NCBI GenBank assembly: GCA_004194705.1
Contig: SADC01001202.1
Location: 62,001 to 126,000, forward strand
Direction: 5' to 3'
From: Ditylenchus dipsaci
Lineage: Eukaryota > Nematoda > Chromadorea > Rhabditida > Anguinidae
DNA length: 64,000 nucleotides
The position numbers and the translations under genes were made by a program. The notes beneath the pieces are model-generated. The model ran no database searches. It saw nothing but the letters and a program-made list of their open reading frames with translations, and had not been told where the DNA came from. Of this stretch, positions 23,420 through 35,345 are shown piece after piece (position 1 is the stretch's first letter; each line of letters opens with the position of its first letter).

Positions 23420-23658
23420 TTAAAAGGGCCATTGCCACCTGTTTTGAATTGTCCCCCGCCAATTCAAATGTTTTTGCCGAATCACCGAACTTCTGTACGG
23501 ATTTTTCTGCTTGGTTTCTAACAAAGCAAGGCCTAGAATTTAATTTTAGGTATGGTTTTGTTAGAAACCAAGTTGAAAAATTCGTACGTAAATCCAACGA
23601 TAAAGAAAAAAATTTGAATTGGCGGGGGACAACCGTTGTCGGAGACGCAATGGCCCTT
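23420..23658. mobile_element. Fold-back MITE, TTAA type (right flank decayed)
   Basis: Ends AAAGGGCCATTGCCACC and GCAATGGCCCTT are inverted; AATTGTCCCCCGCCAATTC pairs with GAATTGGCGGGGGACAA. The central hairpin (GGTTTCTAACAAAGCAAGG ... GGTTTTGTTAGAAACCAAG) is nearly the same as in the MITEs at 27802 and 52809, although the outer arms differ. TTAA is present only on the left. Confidence 0.8.
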
Positions 23659-23751
23659 GCAGTGCAAATAAATAAAATTTTATGTCTTTTTTTTTATATC
23701 TACTGTGACTGAAACACAAAAAATGCAAAAAATTGGAGATAAAAAATTAAA

Positions 23752-23826
23752 ATCAACCACGAGGAATCGAACTCGAGAGCACACTCGAGCACAGAACGCT
23801 CAACCACTAGACTACCGAGGCACACA
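23752..23826 (-). other. tRNA-like relic
   Basis: The minus strand has an A-box-like TAGTCTAGTGGTTGAGCG and B-box GTTCGATTCC at tRNA-like spacing. The acceptor stem does not pair and the T stem has mismatches, so this is a tRNA pseudogene or SINE head. Confidence 0.5.
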
Positions 23827-24103
23827 TTCTATCGAGGTATTATCAGATATATATGCCAAACAATTTTACCCAACTTTCAAACGCATTTTCCCCCCAAAAT
23901 CTTTTCTACAGAAAAAAATCTTTATGACAAATAAGCATTTTCGTTTCTCTATCGAATGGTATATAGAGTTTTTCCGAATCGCATCATCATTTTTTCAAGC
24001 CAATAAATCAAAAACATGACACCGAATTAAGTCTTTTTGAAAAATAAAACATATGAGTTAAGAAGCCTCAAAATTTTTGACTTGGAGTCAAAAATTTAAG
24101 GCT

Positions 24104-24992
24104 AGACTTTACTTGGCCCCCCACGGCTGACCCACTTCGAGGTGAATTTTTAAAAACCGATTGCATATTCGTGTTTCTCGACCAGGATTTTTACGGGAAA
24201 TGATCATCAGATTCTGTGAAAGTGAAAAAAAATTTTTGGGATTTGCTTGGTCCCCAAGGTAAAATTTTAGAAAAATTTGAAAAAAAAATATTTTTTAAAT
24301 TGGCGCCTTTTGAATTTTAAAGGGATTAAGGGCTGTATTGGGAGGGGAAGGGAATAAAAGGGGCCACTAATCACACAAGGCCCACTAACAAGAAGATGTT
24401 GAACATAGTTTTGAATACTGGGACCTACCGCATAAATAAACTCTGGTATGCATGCTTTTTCATGCATCCAGAGTCACTTTCGAGTGATTTGTGTCTAAGG
24501 TATGTGGGTGTGCGCATCTCAACTCCAAGCCCCAAGCCCCCTGAGGGCGGGGGGGGGCTTGAGAGTTAGAGATGCGCGCACACACTTACCTTAGACATGA
24601 TTCCGAGAAGTACTCTTGATCAAAAAATGCGTATAGAGTCTCTTTTTGCCACGGCCCAGTTGAAAAATATGGTGAGGCAGTCGAAGAATACATATATTGA
24701 CTTTTCTATTGTTCTGACATAAAAGTGGCCCTCTTTATTCCCTTCCCCTCCCAATACATCCCTTAATCCCTTTAAAATTCAAAAGGCGCCAATTTAAAAA
24801 ATATTTTTTTTTCAAATTTTTCTAAAATTTTACCTTGGGGGACCAAGGCAAATCCCAAAAAAAAATTTTCACTTTCACAGAATCTGATGATCATTTCCCG
24901 TAAAAATCCGGGTCGAGAAACACGAATATGCAATCGGTTTTTAAAAATTCACCTCGAAAGTGGGTCAGCCGTGGGGGGGCCAAGTAAAGTGT
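24104..24992. repeat. Large fold-back family, copy B
   Basis: Inverted arms start TTTACTTGGCCCCCCACGG and pair inward through CATATTCGTGTTTCTCGACC and AATTGGCGCCTTTTGAATT. The central core with GTCTAAGGTATGTG (24493) and the opposing CTTACCTTAGAC (24585-24596) matches copies A and C, while the outermost ~60 bp are unrelated to them. Confidence 0.9.
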
Positions 24993-25652
24993 TACCAAAT
25001 TTAAAAAAATAAAAAGAAAATGGATAACTAGGGGTTTTATTTGAAAGCAAAAATCAGAATTTCAAGAGATCTTGCAACAAAACAAATAATTACACGAATA
25101 AATGCAAAAATTCTGGTAAATTTCAAGTTAGGACTCTAAAATTTAAATACTTCTTCTTTCTCCGCCAAATTTCACAACCTGACCACAACCACCATCAGTA
25201 GCAACTATTGCAGATTGACCAACTAATCATAATTACGGTTGTGAAAAATAGAAGAACAAAGGAGGAAATATTTCCTGGAAAAGGAGAAACTTTAGGAATT
25301 TACCGGTGTGTATTCAAAAATTAGGTCACAGATCTTTTGCATGGATAAAAAGAATTAATACACCCTTTCACGAAAAATATCCGGAAAACTAACAAACACT
25401 TTTACTTCTCTCTTTAACTGCACCGTTTCACGAAATAATGGCACAGAACAAACCAAAAAATTAATACGGAGATGTGATCTTACGGAAAATTCAAGATTGT
25501 GTTATAGACCATAGTGTGATAGCTCGAAAAACTTAGAGTGAAAAGTGTTCAAATAAAAATTAGGAATTTTAAAGTTTTGAAGCGGAAATAAAAATGTAAG
25601 ACCCTCGGAAACTCTGAAAAAATATTCTTTTTCGTTCCGCCTAGAAAGTATG

Positions 25653-25740
25653 CAGTCGACTACCTGAATAACGAGAACAAAGGAATCGGCTAAATGCTGT
25701 TCTGAGTGAGCGAGTGTACTAAGTCAGAAAGAGCCGACTG
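25653..25740. mobile_element. 88-bp Tigger-end MITE
   Basis: Ends CAGTCGACTACC and (minus strand) CAGTCGGCTC, followed on the right by TA. Too short for any coding content. Confidence 0.6.
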
Positions 25741-26171
25741 TACCTGAGATAAACTTCAATCACTTATTGTACCTTTTCGAAAGGCCTAGGGTAAAAATAG
25801 GCAAAATTAGGCAATTTTTATGACACGAAAAATATCGTCGTCTAACAAAAGCCAACCTTCTAATCTAAGCTCATGTCCGGAGGAGGGTTGAAAAATAAAA
25901 GGCTATTAAAAAACTCTATAAATGCCCATTTTTGTAAAAAGAGTCAAAAATTAAATTTATGCGCTTTTTTAGAAGATAGGCTGTAATTTCGAGTTTTTTT
26001 TTTTAATTTAGAAACCGACCCGACTGCGCAGTTTCCATGATTGGACGAAGAAAATATTAACTCAATTTGAAAAAAAGTTAGAGATAGAGCTTAAAAACTG
26101 AAATCTTTGGAAATTACAATTGAACGGAAACTTTAAAAAATTGAGATAAAAAGAAAATGGCGACACGTGGA

Positions 26172-26482
26172 AGTGCCCAGTTTTTTTTGTTTTGGTCAAA
26201 GAGGCATAAGTCTGTTAACTCTTTACAAAGTTTTAACATCACTGCGATTCTGGTGTCTAACAAAATATTATTTGAAGCACTATTTTCGCAAAATATATCA
26301 CAAAAACAGGGAAAGTATGAAGCAAGTCAGTGATTCATACTTTCACCTTTCTGTGAGTGGTGCTTGGATAGTGCTTCAAATGATATGTCGTCAGAAACTA
26401 TAATCGCAAGGATGCATGATGGTGCCAAAACTTTAAAAAATTTAAGCTGACTTATACCTCTTTGACCAAAAAAACTGGGCAC
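26172..26482. mobile_element. ~310-bp MITE
   Basis: Ends AGTGCCCAGTTTTTTTTG...GGTCAAAGAGGCATAAGT and the inverse ACTTATACCTCTTTGACC...AAAACTGGGCACTT. The middle also pairs loosely (TATTATTTGAAGCACTA / TAGTGCTTCAAATGATA). Confidence 0.85.
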
Positions 26483-27542
26483 TTTTTCGCATTCTCTGGT
26501 CACTTATCTATTTTATTCTTTAAAGAATACAAAAAATAGCAATCAAAAAGTTAAAATACAAACAAGTATGGAATTTAAAAAAAACTCCCGACCCAATTTA
26601 CACAAAAAATATTCCCTTTTGGTTGATTTGCTACCGCAAAGAGGTTAGCAAATTAGCGGTGACGGAAATGACCTTGACCAGCAGGGATGTTAAACCACTT
26701 GAATATCAGTGGAAAAATGATTAAAAAAACAATCTGTTCAAACGCTTTCGCATTAGTTCGAGCAAAAACAAACTTTGACACGAATTATATGTATAAAATA
26801 GAAAAACAAATAAATAAAATATAGGACGATATAAACAATTTTGTCATATCTTTATTCAAGCCTTCTGCGTTCCTTCGCGAGCTAAGAGGTTCGGAATTGA
26901 AATGCGAACACATACATATCTGAGATAAAATTATCTGAAAATAACTCTAGATGCAGGGAAAAAGTGCGAATACTAGAATTCTGCGGCAGGTCCTAGCTGG
27001 CAAAAACTCTCTTCAAATTATTCCGACAAATCAAAATTAACTTGCACGATTAACAGAAAATGAATAAAACGGTGAAACTGCGAAAAACTGCGCGCTGGAT
27101 TTGACAAAAAAACAAAATTTGATTTGGATTGGCGGGGCATGGCCGTTCAAACTGCGCTGTAACGGCACCAGGTGCTGCACCGGTGGTCAGGTCGGTGCTG
27201 GTGCCAGTGCGGGCATTCATTGGCTTCGGCACCTAAACGATACCAGCATTAAGCAAGAAATTTCGATATACACCCCCCGCTTCCCAAAAAAGCTACTTTT
27301 ATAACCCCCCCCCTTCTCGAAAGACACACTTTGGGATTTGAAAAAAAGGCAACACCTGCACCTCCAAAAGGTGTTGGCATAAAGGATTCAAAAAAAAGAT
27401 GTTGAACTTAGGCCAATGCGAGATAAATTTTTAGTTTTATTCGCAACAACTTTGACAACGACAACAGAGAACTTGCGATATTATTTCAATTCTGCAGTCA
27501 AATACATATAACAACTATATAACTGCATATTCAATCCCACTT

Positions 27543-30500
27543 CTAATAAGCACTGGCATTATGCTTCGGCACGAAGAGGAAACCTGAACTCATTAATACT
27601 AACTATATCTAAAAGAAAAAGGTTAAATAAAAACCTTCCGGTGTTGGTCCAAGAAACATTTCTGAAATCTTTACCCACGAGCTGCTAGCTGGAGAAGAGA
27701 GTAACGTTTCCAAGTCGCTTCTTCTGCAAAAAGGGTGAAATAAAAAAATTGGCGCTAGTAGCATACACCTCCCTCGGGGGAGGCCTTGTATACGCTTTTA
27801 AAGGGGCATGACCACGCTAATAAGATGTGGTGCCCGGGAATTCAATTTTTTTCCTAATCATTGAACTTCTGTACGGATTTTTTTACTTGGTTTCTAACAA
27901 AACAAGGCCTAGAATTTAATTTTAGGTATGGTTTTGTTAGAAACCAAGTTGAAAAATCCGTACAGAAGTTCAATGATTAGGAAAAAAAATCCAATTTCCC
28001 GAACAGCACCTCTTATTAGCGTGGGCATGCCCCTTTAAGGTTAAAATTTTGTTTTACTATACCCGTGATAATAAGGAGGTCTTTCATTCATCTTCTGCGG
28101 CAGAACTTCCAAACTAAAAAGATCTCATTGTAAAACTTAATAATTGAACAATTCGACTCACAGGCCGACAGGGATGTAACGACACTGGAAGCTAAGCCAT
28201 TCAAGCAAAAATTTTCTTGTGTTTTCAACACCCTGATGATCACTTCCCCAGTTTTCTAAGCCGTGATTAACGAACCTAAAAATTGAATTCCAACTGTCAG
28301 CCAATTTCGAAAAGCTTAATCTCCTCCTAAAATACCATACAAAATATTATACGGGACCTACTTTTTGATAATATCTAATCTTTCGGTAGCTGTGATATCT
28401 AAAACATAAGAATGAACTTCTAAAGATGCATTAAAAATAGCTAGATTATACCCAATGACGCTTTTCTGCAATTTCTGTAAAAATCCTGAAATTACTCAAT
28501 AATGATGACAGCCAATATAAACATCCGGGGTGTATCAAGAAATGTTGGGGTTTAACGTGAATGTAATTTTTTTCTATAAAGCAAAATTTGAAATTCTGTT
28601 AAAGGGGGCGGCACACTTGGGGGTTGAGAAATAGGTTTGTCAACCTAATAAAAAACCCATTGACGGGTTACGAAAAGATTTGAAATATAAAACAATTTAT
28701 GTGATTTACGATGGGTTTCACTAAATGATGTCGAAAATGTAATGAAACCCATCATTAAATCACATAAATTGTTTTATATTTCAAATCTTTTTGCGGTTGC
28801 AGTTTCGAATCCCCCCCCCCACGGGACTGATCAGATCGAGGAGATAACATCATATTCGTGTTTCTCGGCCCCGATTTCATGAGAAAGCCGGCTGTTTTTT
28901 TAATTCTGAGAAAAAAAAAATTTTTCGAACCACAGGGGGGTATCATGGTTTTTTAGTCAAAATTTGAAAATTTTGAATTGGCGCCTTTTGAATTTTAAAG
29001 GGATAAAGGGCTGTATTGGGAGGGGAAGGGAATAAAAGGGGCCACTTTTATGGCAGAACGTCAGAAATACAAATGTTTGTATTCCTCGATTGCCTCACCA
29101 TGTTTTTCAAGTGGGCCATGGCAAAAAGAGACTCTATATGCATTTATGGTCAAGAGTACTTCTCGGAATCATGTCTAAGGTAAGTGTGTGCGCGCATCTC
29201 TAACTCTCAAGCCCCCCCTCAGGGGGCTTGGGGCTTGGAGTTGAGATGCGCACACCCACATACCTTAGACACAAATCACTCGAAAGTGACTCTGGATGCA
29301 TAAAAAAAGCATGCATACCAGAGTTTATTTATGCGGTAGGTCCCAGTATTCAAAACTATGTTTAACATCTTCTTGTTAGGGGCCTTGTGTGATCAGTGGC
29401 CCCCTTTTATTCCCTTCCTCTCCCAATACAGCCCTCAATCCCTTAAAAATTCAAAAGGCGCCAATTCAAATTTCTCAAATTTTGACTAAAAAACCATGAT
29501 ACCCCCCCCCCGTGTGGTTCGAAAAATTTTTTTTTCAGAATTAAAAAGACAGCCGGCTTTCTCATGAAATCGGGGTCGAGAAACACGAATATGATGTTAT
29601 CTCCTCGATCTGATCAGTCCCCGTGGGGGGGATTCTGAACTCAAGCCTTTTTTGCAACCCGTTAATGGGTTTTTCATTAGGTTGACAAACCCATTTCTCA
29701 ACCCCCCTCCCAGTTTCACCCCCTTTAGCAACGATCGACTTTTCTCGACGACAATATTTTTTGGTTGGCTCCTGAGTGGGTGAAGTCCAAACCACGGAGA
29801 GGACCACGCAAAAATCGTGTTCTTGACATCATATACCGAAAGATCGATAGGGGAAAAAAGAAAAAAAAGAAAAAAAAACATTTAAAACCCTGAAATTTCT
29901 ACACACACCCTGTATAAGCGAAATTACCAAGGCTTAATCAGCGCACCTCGACCGATCATAACACCATCAATAGCATAATTATCAAGCCGCTAAATTTCAG
30001 AGTATACATTTATTAACCTAAGAAAGTGTAAGATAATATACATCGTAGTAGTCCTCATATGAAAACACATCGCCACAAACCCATAGCGGACATTTTCCAT
30101 CAATCGACTTTGCGCATTCGCTCACATAGTTCCAGTCAGCCGATTTGGTATAGCGCTGCTCTCTAAAAATTCAGTTTGAGAATTAGTTCTACTTTAAACC
30201 TCATACTTGGATCTTGGATGCAGGGTTATCAATTGAGATCCGCCTAATCGTGCAACACGTTCCATCACTTTGTGAGCAGTTCTCTCTCCTTCTTTCATCC
30301 CATAACGCATCTTGATAGAAATCGGTACGTCCTTCGCCACGGCATTCATACACTTAAGCACATCCAGGAGACGATTAGACCGGTTGGCAAGAACACAGCC
30401 TGCACCCTTGTCATTAATTAGATCCAAAGGACACCCCAAGTTGACGTCAACGAAGTCAACCTCACATTCGTCAACCACCATTTGAGTAGCACGAGTCATT

Positions 30501-33500
30501 GTATCAGGGTAGCCACCCGCCAATTGAACACCAAAGATCTTTTCACATGGGTGACGTTTTACCAGAGACCTGAAATTTCGAAGAACTAGAATTCTTTAGC
30601 AAGGCAAATATACCACTCTTGCAAATTCCCCTAAAAATTAAAGGGTAGAATATTAACCAATAACGCCAAATAATCCACATACTTGAAGCAGACCAGTAGC
30701 TACAGCCATCTCACCTAAATTTTCAAACTTAAATCAACCAGAAATCCGCCGAAGACTATAAAACCGCACCGCAAGTTATCTCAGCACCGAGACCAACACA
30801 GAGACGCCTGAATGGCAAATTACCAACAGTCGTAAGTGGTGCCAAGTAGGTTTTGCCTGAGGTTAATAGAGATCAATTAAAATTTTTGTTATAGTGCCAA
30901 CCTCTTAATGAATTCATATCTATTTTTGGCTCTTTCCGAATGACCATGGAACCAGTTAGCTGTTTAGACTCTTCTGATTTGTTCTTGGTAGGATCAACGG
31001 CAGTTAGCTCTTTTACGATCTGAATGCAACAGAAAAATTATTCTTGAAATCTCTGCTTCTAGCTGAAAAGTCTTCGCTTTTGATGAAATGTCTCGCCCTT
31101 TTCAAATTTCGCCTTGAAAGGATGAAATGTCTCCGATCTTGCTTTACTGAATATTAGTCCTTAGACTAAAATATCTTCCTGGATCAGAATCCCTTGAGAT
31201 CTGATCCAAATAATTTTCATGGGTTGAGATGTTAGTATTTGAGTGTATTAGACAGAAGTTCATCACTTAACACGTCCTAATAGTATGTCCTTGTTCAGAA
31301 TTTCACGCTGAGCACGATGGTGAAAAAAAAAAATTTAAAAAAAAGTAACTCTACGGTGGTCAGTGGCCTTTGTGAACCATCAATTGCACGACTTTTGACT
31401 ATGCCACTTCAAAGAGGTAAAGAATGCCACTGTTTTAATATGTTTTTTATATTTCATGTGCAAAAGAAAGCGCAGATTGCGAGCTTTCAAATGACATATT
31501 GTGGAGGTATTTATGACAATCACATGATAATTTTTTGGCTCGAGCGGAATTGAACATTTGACGGTGATTGTGATAATCAATTAACAGTTTTTTTAAGTAA
31601 ATCGACCATGCTGAACTCGAATCAAGTGTCAGAATTTCAGATTTATGTAGCGAAATTGAAGTTTCAGGTCAAGATGCCTTTTGGGATATACTTTTGAACC
31701 TTTGCTAAACACTCGAAAAGCTTGATTGCAGGCTACTTTAAAGCACTGTCTGGTGCAGTTTTTCTTGCTCTGTCGAACAATATCAACCATAAACTTAAAA
31801 ACGGCGTTTCCACATTTATTTGTACATATTCTTGTATGAAAAACGTTTTTGAAAAAAAAACACAATGGTTTCTGTGAGCCAAAAAATTATCATATGATTG
31901 TCATAAATACCTCCACAACATGTAATTTGAAAGCTTGCAATCTGCGCTTTCTCTTGCACATGAAATATAAAAAACATATTAAAACAGTGGCATTCTTTAC
32001 CTCTTTAAAGTGGCATAGTCAAAAGTCGTGCAATTGATGGTTCACAAAGGCCGCTGACCACCGTAGAGTTACTTTTTTCCAATTTTTTTTTCACTATCGT
32101 GCTCAGCGTAAAATTCTGCACAAGGACATACCATCAGGACGTACAGCCGTTCCCGTGTTAATGGATATCTCAGCTCATAATTATTATTCCGAACTGATCT
32201 CGACGGATTCGGATTCAGGCAGATATTTTAGTGTGACGTGACTTCCCGAAAAGCAACAGCCGAGACACTTCAGCTTTTTAAGACAAAATTTTGAAATGGA
32301 GAGATTTAAGGGGGGGGGGTGCATGTTGCGTGGGATTTTTAATCATTGTTCTTTTCTTTTCTTCGCCGCATTTTTTATTGATAATGACTCATCTGTTAGC
32401 ACATTACTTGGCCAATTTTTTACGCGGAATCCAAAAATGTTATCAGAATCAAAAATATTTACTGAAAAATCTCACGAAAAACTTAAAAATTGACCGAAAC
32501 ATTCATACCGTATTTCCCTCACGTTCGTTTGTAAGATTCTTGTGTTATAGCTTACGTCATGGTTTTCGCTTTTTGGATAGTTATTGGGCAATATACCACT
32601 CGAAATGTAGCTTGCTGTCTTAGCTACCGTATCAGTGGTAAGTTGCCTAGTAGCTGTCACGAAAAAGCAGCCAGAAGCACAGTGACAAGAACATGATTTC
32701 TATAAAAAAAATATGTGGGGAAATACAGTACGAATGTTTCAGTTAATTTTCATGTTTCCCATAAAATTTTTCAGAAAATTTTTTGATTCTGATAACATTT
32801 TCTGATTCTGCGTGAAAAGTTGGCCAATGGATGTATTTTGATAACCCATCATCAATAAAAGATGCAGCTCAGAAAACAACGCAACAATGTTCAAAAATCC
32901 CACGCAACACGCACCCTCCCTTTAAAGGGGCATGCCCGTGCGTTAAGGCGCGAACCAGCAGTTTTTTTCGAATTTTTTTGAATCGTCCCATTTTTTACTC
33001 GTTCTGCGTAAAATCTGACATAGATGACCTTATACTGCTTTTAAAAACGAGACAGGAAACTTAAAAAATCTAGACTAGAACGAATGTAAAAATTTATCAA
33101 GCAAGAAAAGAACTACTGGTTCGCACCTTTTCTCCTCATCGGGCACGATCACGCCCCTTTAATATCCGCCCACAACACGATAACTTTCCTAATAGTGCTG
33201 AAATTATTACAAACCTGATCAGCCCGGATGAAATCATATTGCCTCTTACGCATCTTCATCTGGATATGCTGAAAACGGTTGTTGAGAACTGGCTGAAAAC
33301 TGCTGTCAGGCTCTTTCTTGTCTTTCTGGCTAAGATCCTCCTCATTAGTGTGAGCAGACGCAAAACGGCAAGCAATTCCAAAACGACACTCTCCCATCAG
33401 GTCATAGAAACACACATTTATCACCTAAAAGACCACGGCATTATTGCAATTCAGAGTCACAGAAAGAGAAGAGCCTAACCAATGTCTTTGGACCTTTTCT

Positions 33501-34204
33501 GCCAATATTCCTCTTTTGAGTGCAAACAGTTGCACCTGGCACCAAATTTGCAGTAGAACCAGGTGAAATAATAGACTTGCATAAGCGAACGACATTTTCG
33601 TTCACCTCTTTTCTTGCCACTGCCATCTTCTTGCCGCGATTTTTATCCATGCCGCCTAAAAATAATTGTGTTAAACACCGAAGAACACCATACTTTAGAC
33701 TCTCAGTCAGTCGGCTATGATTGTTTACTGTTGAAAACCCTTAAAACCCATCAAATTTTCAGATCAACGAAGTTAGCAACAAAATAAGAAAACTACAAAA
33801 CACCATTCGAAAAATAATTTCAAAAAGTTGAAGGTAAGCGCTTATCAAAGGGTCGGTTCCCTTAAACGAGAATATACGGTATCCTGCACAAGTTTATTAC
33901 TTACGTGTTCTTTTGAAGCCGATCTCCACACCCGGTTTTTCTTTTACCGTCGGATTTTCCTCCTTCACGTCCACAATTGGCAAGTCAACGGGCTGAATTT
34001 GAGGTTTTCACAGCAAACATTTTTACCATGAAAAGCCAACCTTGTGATCAAGGAATTCAGGCTTAATTCTAGCGACACCTGGCTTTTCAACTATAGCAGA
34101 AACCAAGATGTTAGCCTAAAATATGTGAGTTCTGTGGCAGAACAAAATCCTCAAAATGTCACCTTTGAGTCTTCACCCACAATATCCATCGTTTCAGTGC
34201 TCAT
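27543..34204 (-). CDS. DUS3: tRNA-dihydrouridine(47) synthase
   Basis: Eighteen exons: 34163-34204, 34041-34090, 33905-33992, 33480-33655, 33215-33424, 30902-31019, 30770-30856, 30683-30714, 30614-30630 (17-nt microexon), 30207-30569, 30042-30162, 29928-29989, 28452-28485, 28362-28398, 28162-28275, 28063-28113, 27635-27723, 27543-27583; about 577 residues, slightly short for the family. The N-terminal half has two CCCH zinc fingers ([26 protein letters not shown]). The FMN-binding TIM barrel shows [55 protein letters not shown] (catalytic Cys), [22 protein letters not shown] and the C-terminal [32 protein letters not shown]3 reduces uridine 47 in tRNA variable loops and also acts on mRNA. Phases fit except at exon 1/2, within exon 4/5 and at the exon 13 donor, where single bases seem wrong. 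Several transposons sit in introns. Confidence 0.95.
27802..28034. mobile_element. TTAA-flanked fold-back MITE in DUS3 intron
   Basis: TTAA at 27798-27801 and 28035-28038; inverted ends AGGGGCATGACCACGCTAATA / TATTAGCGTGGGCATGCCCCT. Closely related to 52809-53043 along its whole length. Fills most of the intron between exons 28063-28113 and 27635-27723. Confidence 0.92.
28600..29730. repeat. Large fold-back family, copy C, in DUS3 intron
   Basis: Outer inverted ends include GGGGTTGAGAAATAGG and TTTGTCAACCTAATAAA, then the copy-A-like arms (GAATCCCCCCCCCACGG, GATAACATCATATTCGTG, GGCGCCTTTTGAATT) and the core with GTCTAAGGTAAGTG (29173) and CATACCTTAGAC (29261-29272). A small separate palindrome (about 28670-28795, AAACAATTTATGTGATTTA) is inserted in the left arm. 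The whole lies in the DUS3 intron between exons 29928-29989 and 28452-28485. Confidence 0.88.
31285..32135. repeat. Fold-back element in DUS3 intron
   Basis: Arms ~31285-31545 and ~31870-32135 pair through GCTGAGCACGATGG / CTATCGTGCTCAGC, AACTCTACGGTGGTCAG, CAATTGCACGACTTTTGAC and TTATGACAATCA. A ~320-bp spacer has no recognised coding content. ORFs in the two arms are antisense reflections. Confidence 0.88.
32305..32915. repeat. Diverged fold-back element in DUS3 intron
   Basis: Arms pair imperfectly: GTGCATGTTGCGTGGGATTTT with AAAATCCCACGCAACACGCAC, TTGGCCAATTTTTTACGCGGA with TGCGTGAAAAGTTGGCC, and CATTCATACCGTATTTCCC with GGGGAAATACAGTACGAATG. The many mismatches indicate an old element. 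It abuts the next MITE. Confidence 0.8.
32926..33158. mobile_element. TTAA-flanked MITE in DUS3 intron
   Basis: TTAA at 32922-32925 and 33159-33162; ends AGGGGCATGCCCGTGCG and CGGGCACGATCACGCCCCT. Subterminal GGCGCGAACCAGCAGTTTTT pairs with AACTACTGGTTCGCACC. Belongs to the AGGGGCATG family but with its own interior. Confidence 0.85.
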
Positions 34205-34383
34205 ATTTCTCTCACAGTCTCAGCTGATCTAGATAAATGCTGAAATAAATAATTATACGTATACTGAAACTGTATACTTTGAATATAATAACGCACAGGC
34301 TGCGAGAAAAAAGAATGAATGGTTTAGCGAATCACTCCTTACACAGTGCTTCAATTCAATTCAGTGCAAATCCTTGTAATCTT

Positions 34384-34835
34384 GCAGCAAATATGAGTGA
34401 ATTTTGCGGGAATTCGAATTTCCTAGTCAAAAGATGACTTGGATCGCTCAGAATCCCAGCCCGGAGTGGTCAGAAGCCCCTGAAAGTTGGTTTTTTGGGG
34501 TTTACTAAAGGGGGGGGGGTAAACTTTTTGCGAAAATTCGATTGGGCGGATCAGAATTCCGGTCCGATTGGCTTAATCGCTCAGAATTCCGCCCTGAACT
34601 ACTCAGAACCGTCATAAACCTGAAATTCTGAGCGATTAAGCCGATCGGACCGGAATTCTGATCCACCCAATCGAATTTTCGCAAAAAGTTTACCCCCCCC
34701 TTTAGTAAACCCCCAAAAAACCAACTTTCAGGGGCTTCTGACCACTCCGGGCTGGGATTCTGAGCGATCCAAGTCATCTTTTGACTAGGAAATTCGAATT
34801 CCCGCAAAATTCACTCATATTTGCTGCAAGATTAC
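34384..34835. repeat. Fold-back repeat, best-preserved copy
   Basis: A ~450-bp palindrome with inner arms AAACTTTTTGCGAAAATTCG, ATTGGGCGGATCAGAATTCC, and outer arms GATGACTTGGATCGCTCAGA. Partial copies are found at 12.4, 14.6 and 43.2 kb. Lies just upstream of the DUS3 start. Confidence 0.88.
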
Positions 34836-34923
34836 AAGAATTTGCTGCGAAATTACGAGAATTAGCTGCAAAATTCCGTTTTACCCTATTAAATCACCCA
34901 CGAAAAAATCGCTAAGACTAATA

Positions 34924-35343
34924 CAGTCGACTCTCCCAATAACGAACCCCCAAAAAGTTCGTTCCCACCTTGGGTCCGACACTTTTTTAGCCTGATTTTT
35001 TAAAATTTTTCCTAGTTTTGTTTTGACAGTCTGGTCTATATCATAAGTATTCCGATTTTACCGATGGTTTTCAGAAATCCAGAATCTTTTCTCTAAAAAA
35101 GCAAAAACTCGATTTAAGGACAGGCTTTTTCAAAAATCCCTGTCCTTAAATCGAGTTTTTGCTTTTTAGAAGAAAAAATTTTGGATTTCTGAAAAACGAT
35201 CGGTAAAATCGGAATCCATACAATATTTGGGACCAGACTGTCAAAATAGAACTAGGAAAAAATTAAAAAAATCAGGCTAAAATAAGTGTCGGACCCAAGG
35301 TGGGAACGAACTGTTTGGGGTTTGTTATTGGGAGAGTCGACTG
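34924..35343. mobile_element. TA-flanked Tigger-type fold-back element
   Basis: Ends CAGTCGACTCTCCCAATAAC inverted, TA on both sides (34922-34923, 35344-35345). Interior pairs throughout (GGGTCCGACACTTTTTTAG, TTTTGACAGTCTGGTC, AAAAGCAAAAACTCG). The interior is shared with 59295-59719, whose ends are different. Confidence 0.92.
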
Positions 35344-35345
35344 TA

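Larger units (their letters stand above)
24993..27542. other. Intergenic DNA with small MITEs and repeat fragments
   Basis: No gene recognised. Contains an 88-bp Tigger-end MITE (25653-25740), a 310-bp MITE (26172-26482) and a badly decayed piece of the copy A/B/C core (about 26865-27000, GAACACATACATATCTGAGA). A GC-richer patch at 27125-27230 with repeated GGTGC/GCACC motifs is open in two frames, without recognised motifs. Confidence 0.5.

Noticed and set aside
23752..23826. Functional tRNA gene
   Set aside because: A- and B-box-like motifs are present but the acceptor stem cannot pair and the T stem is mismatched.
27050..27232. GC-richer minus-strand ORF (MPKPMNARTGTSTDL...)
   Set aside because: Made largely of repeated GGTGC/GCACC motifs and open on both strands; no splice or domain support.
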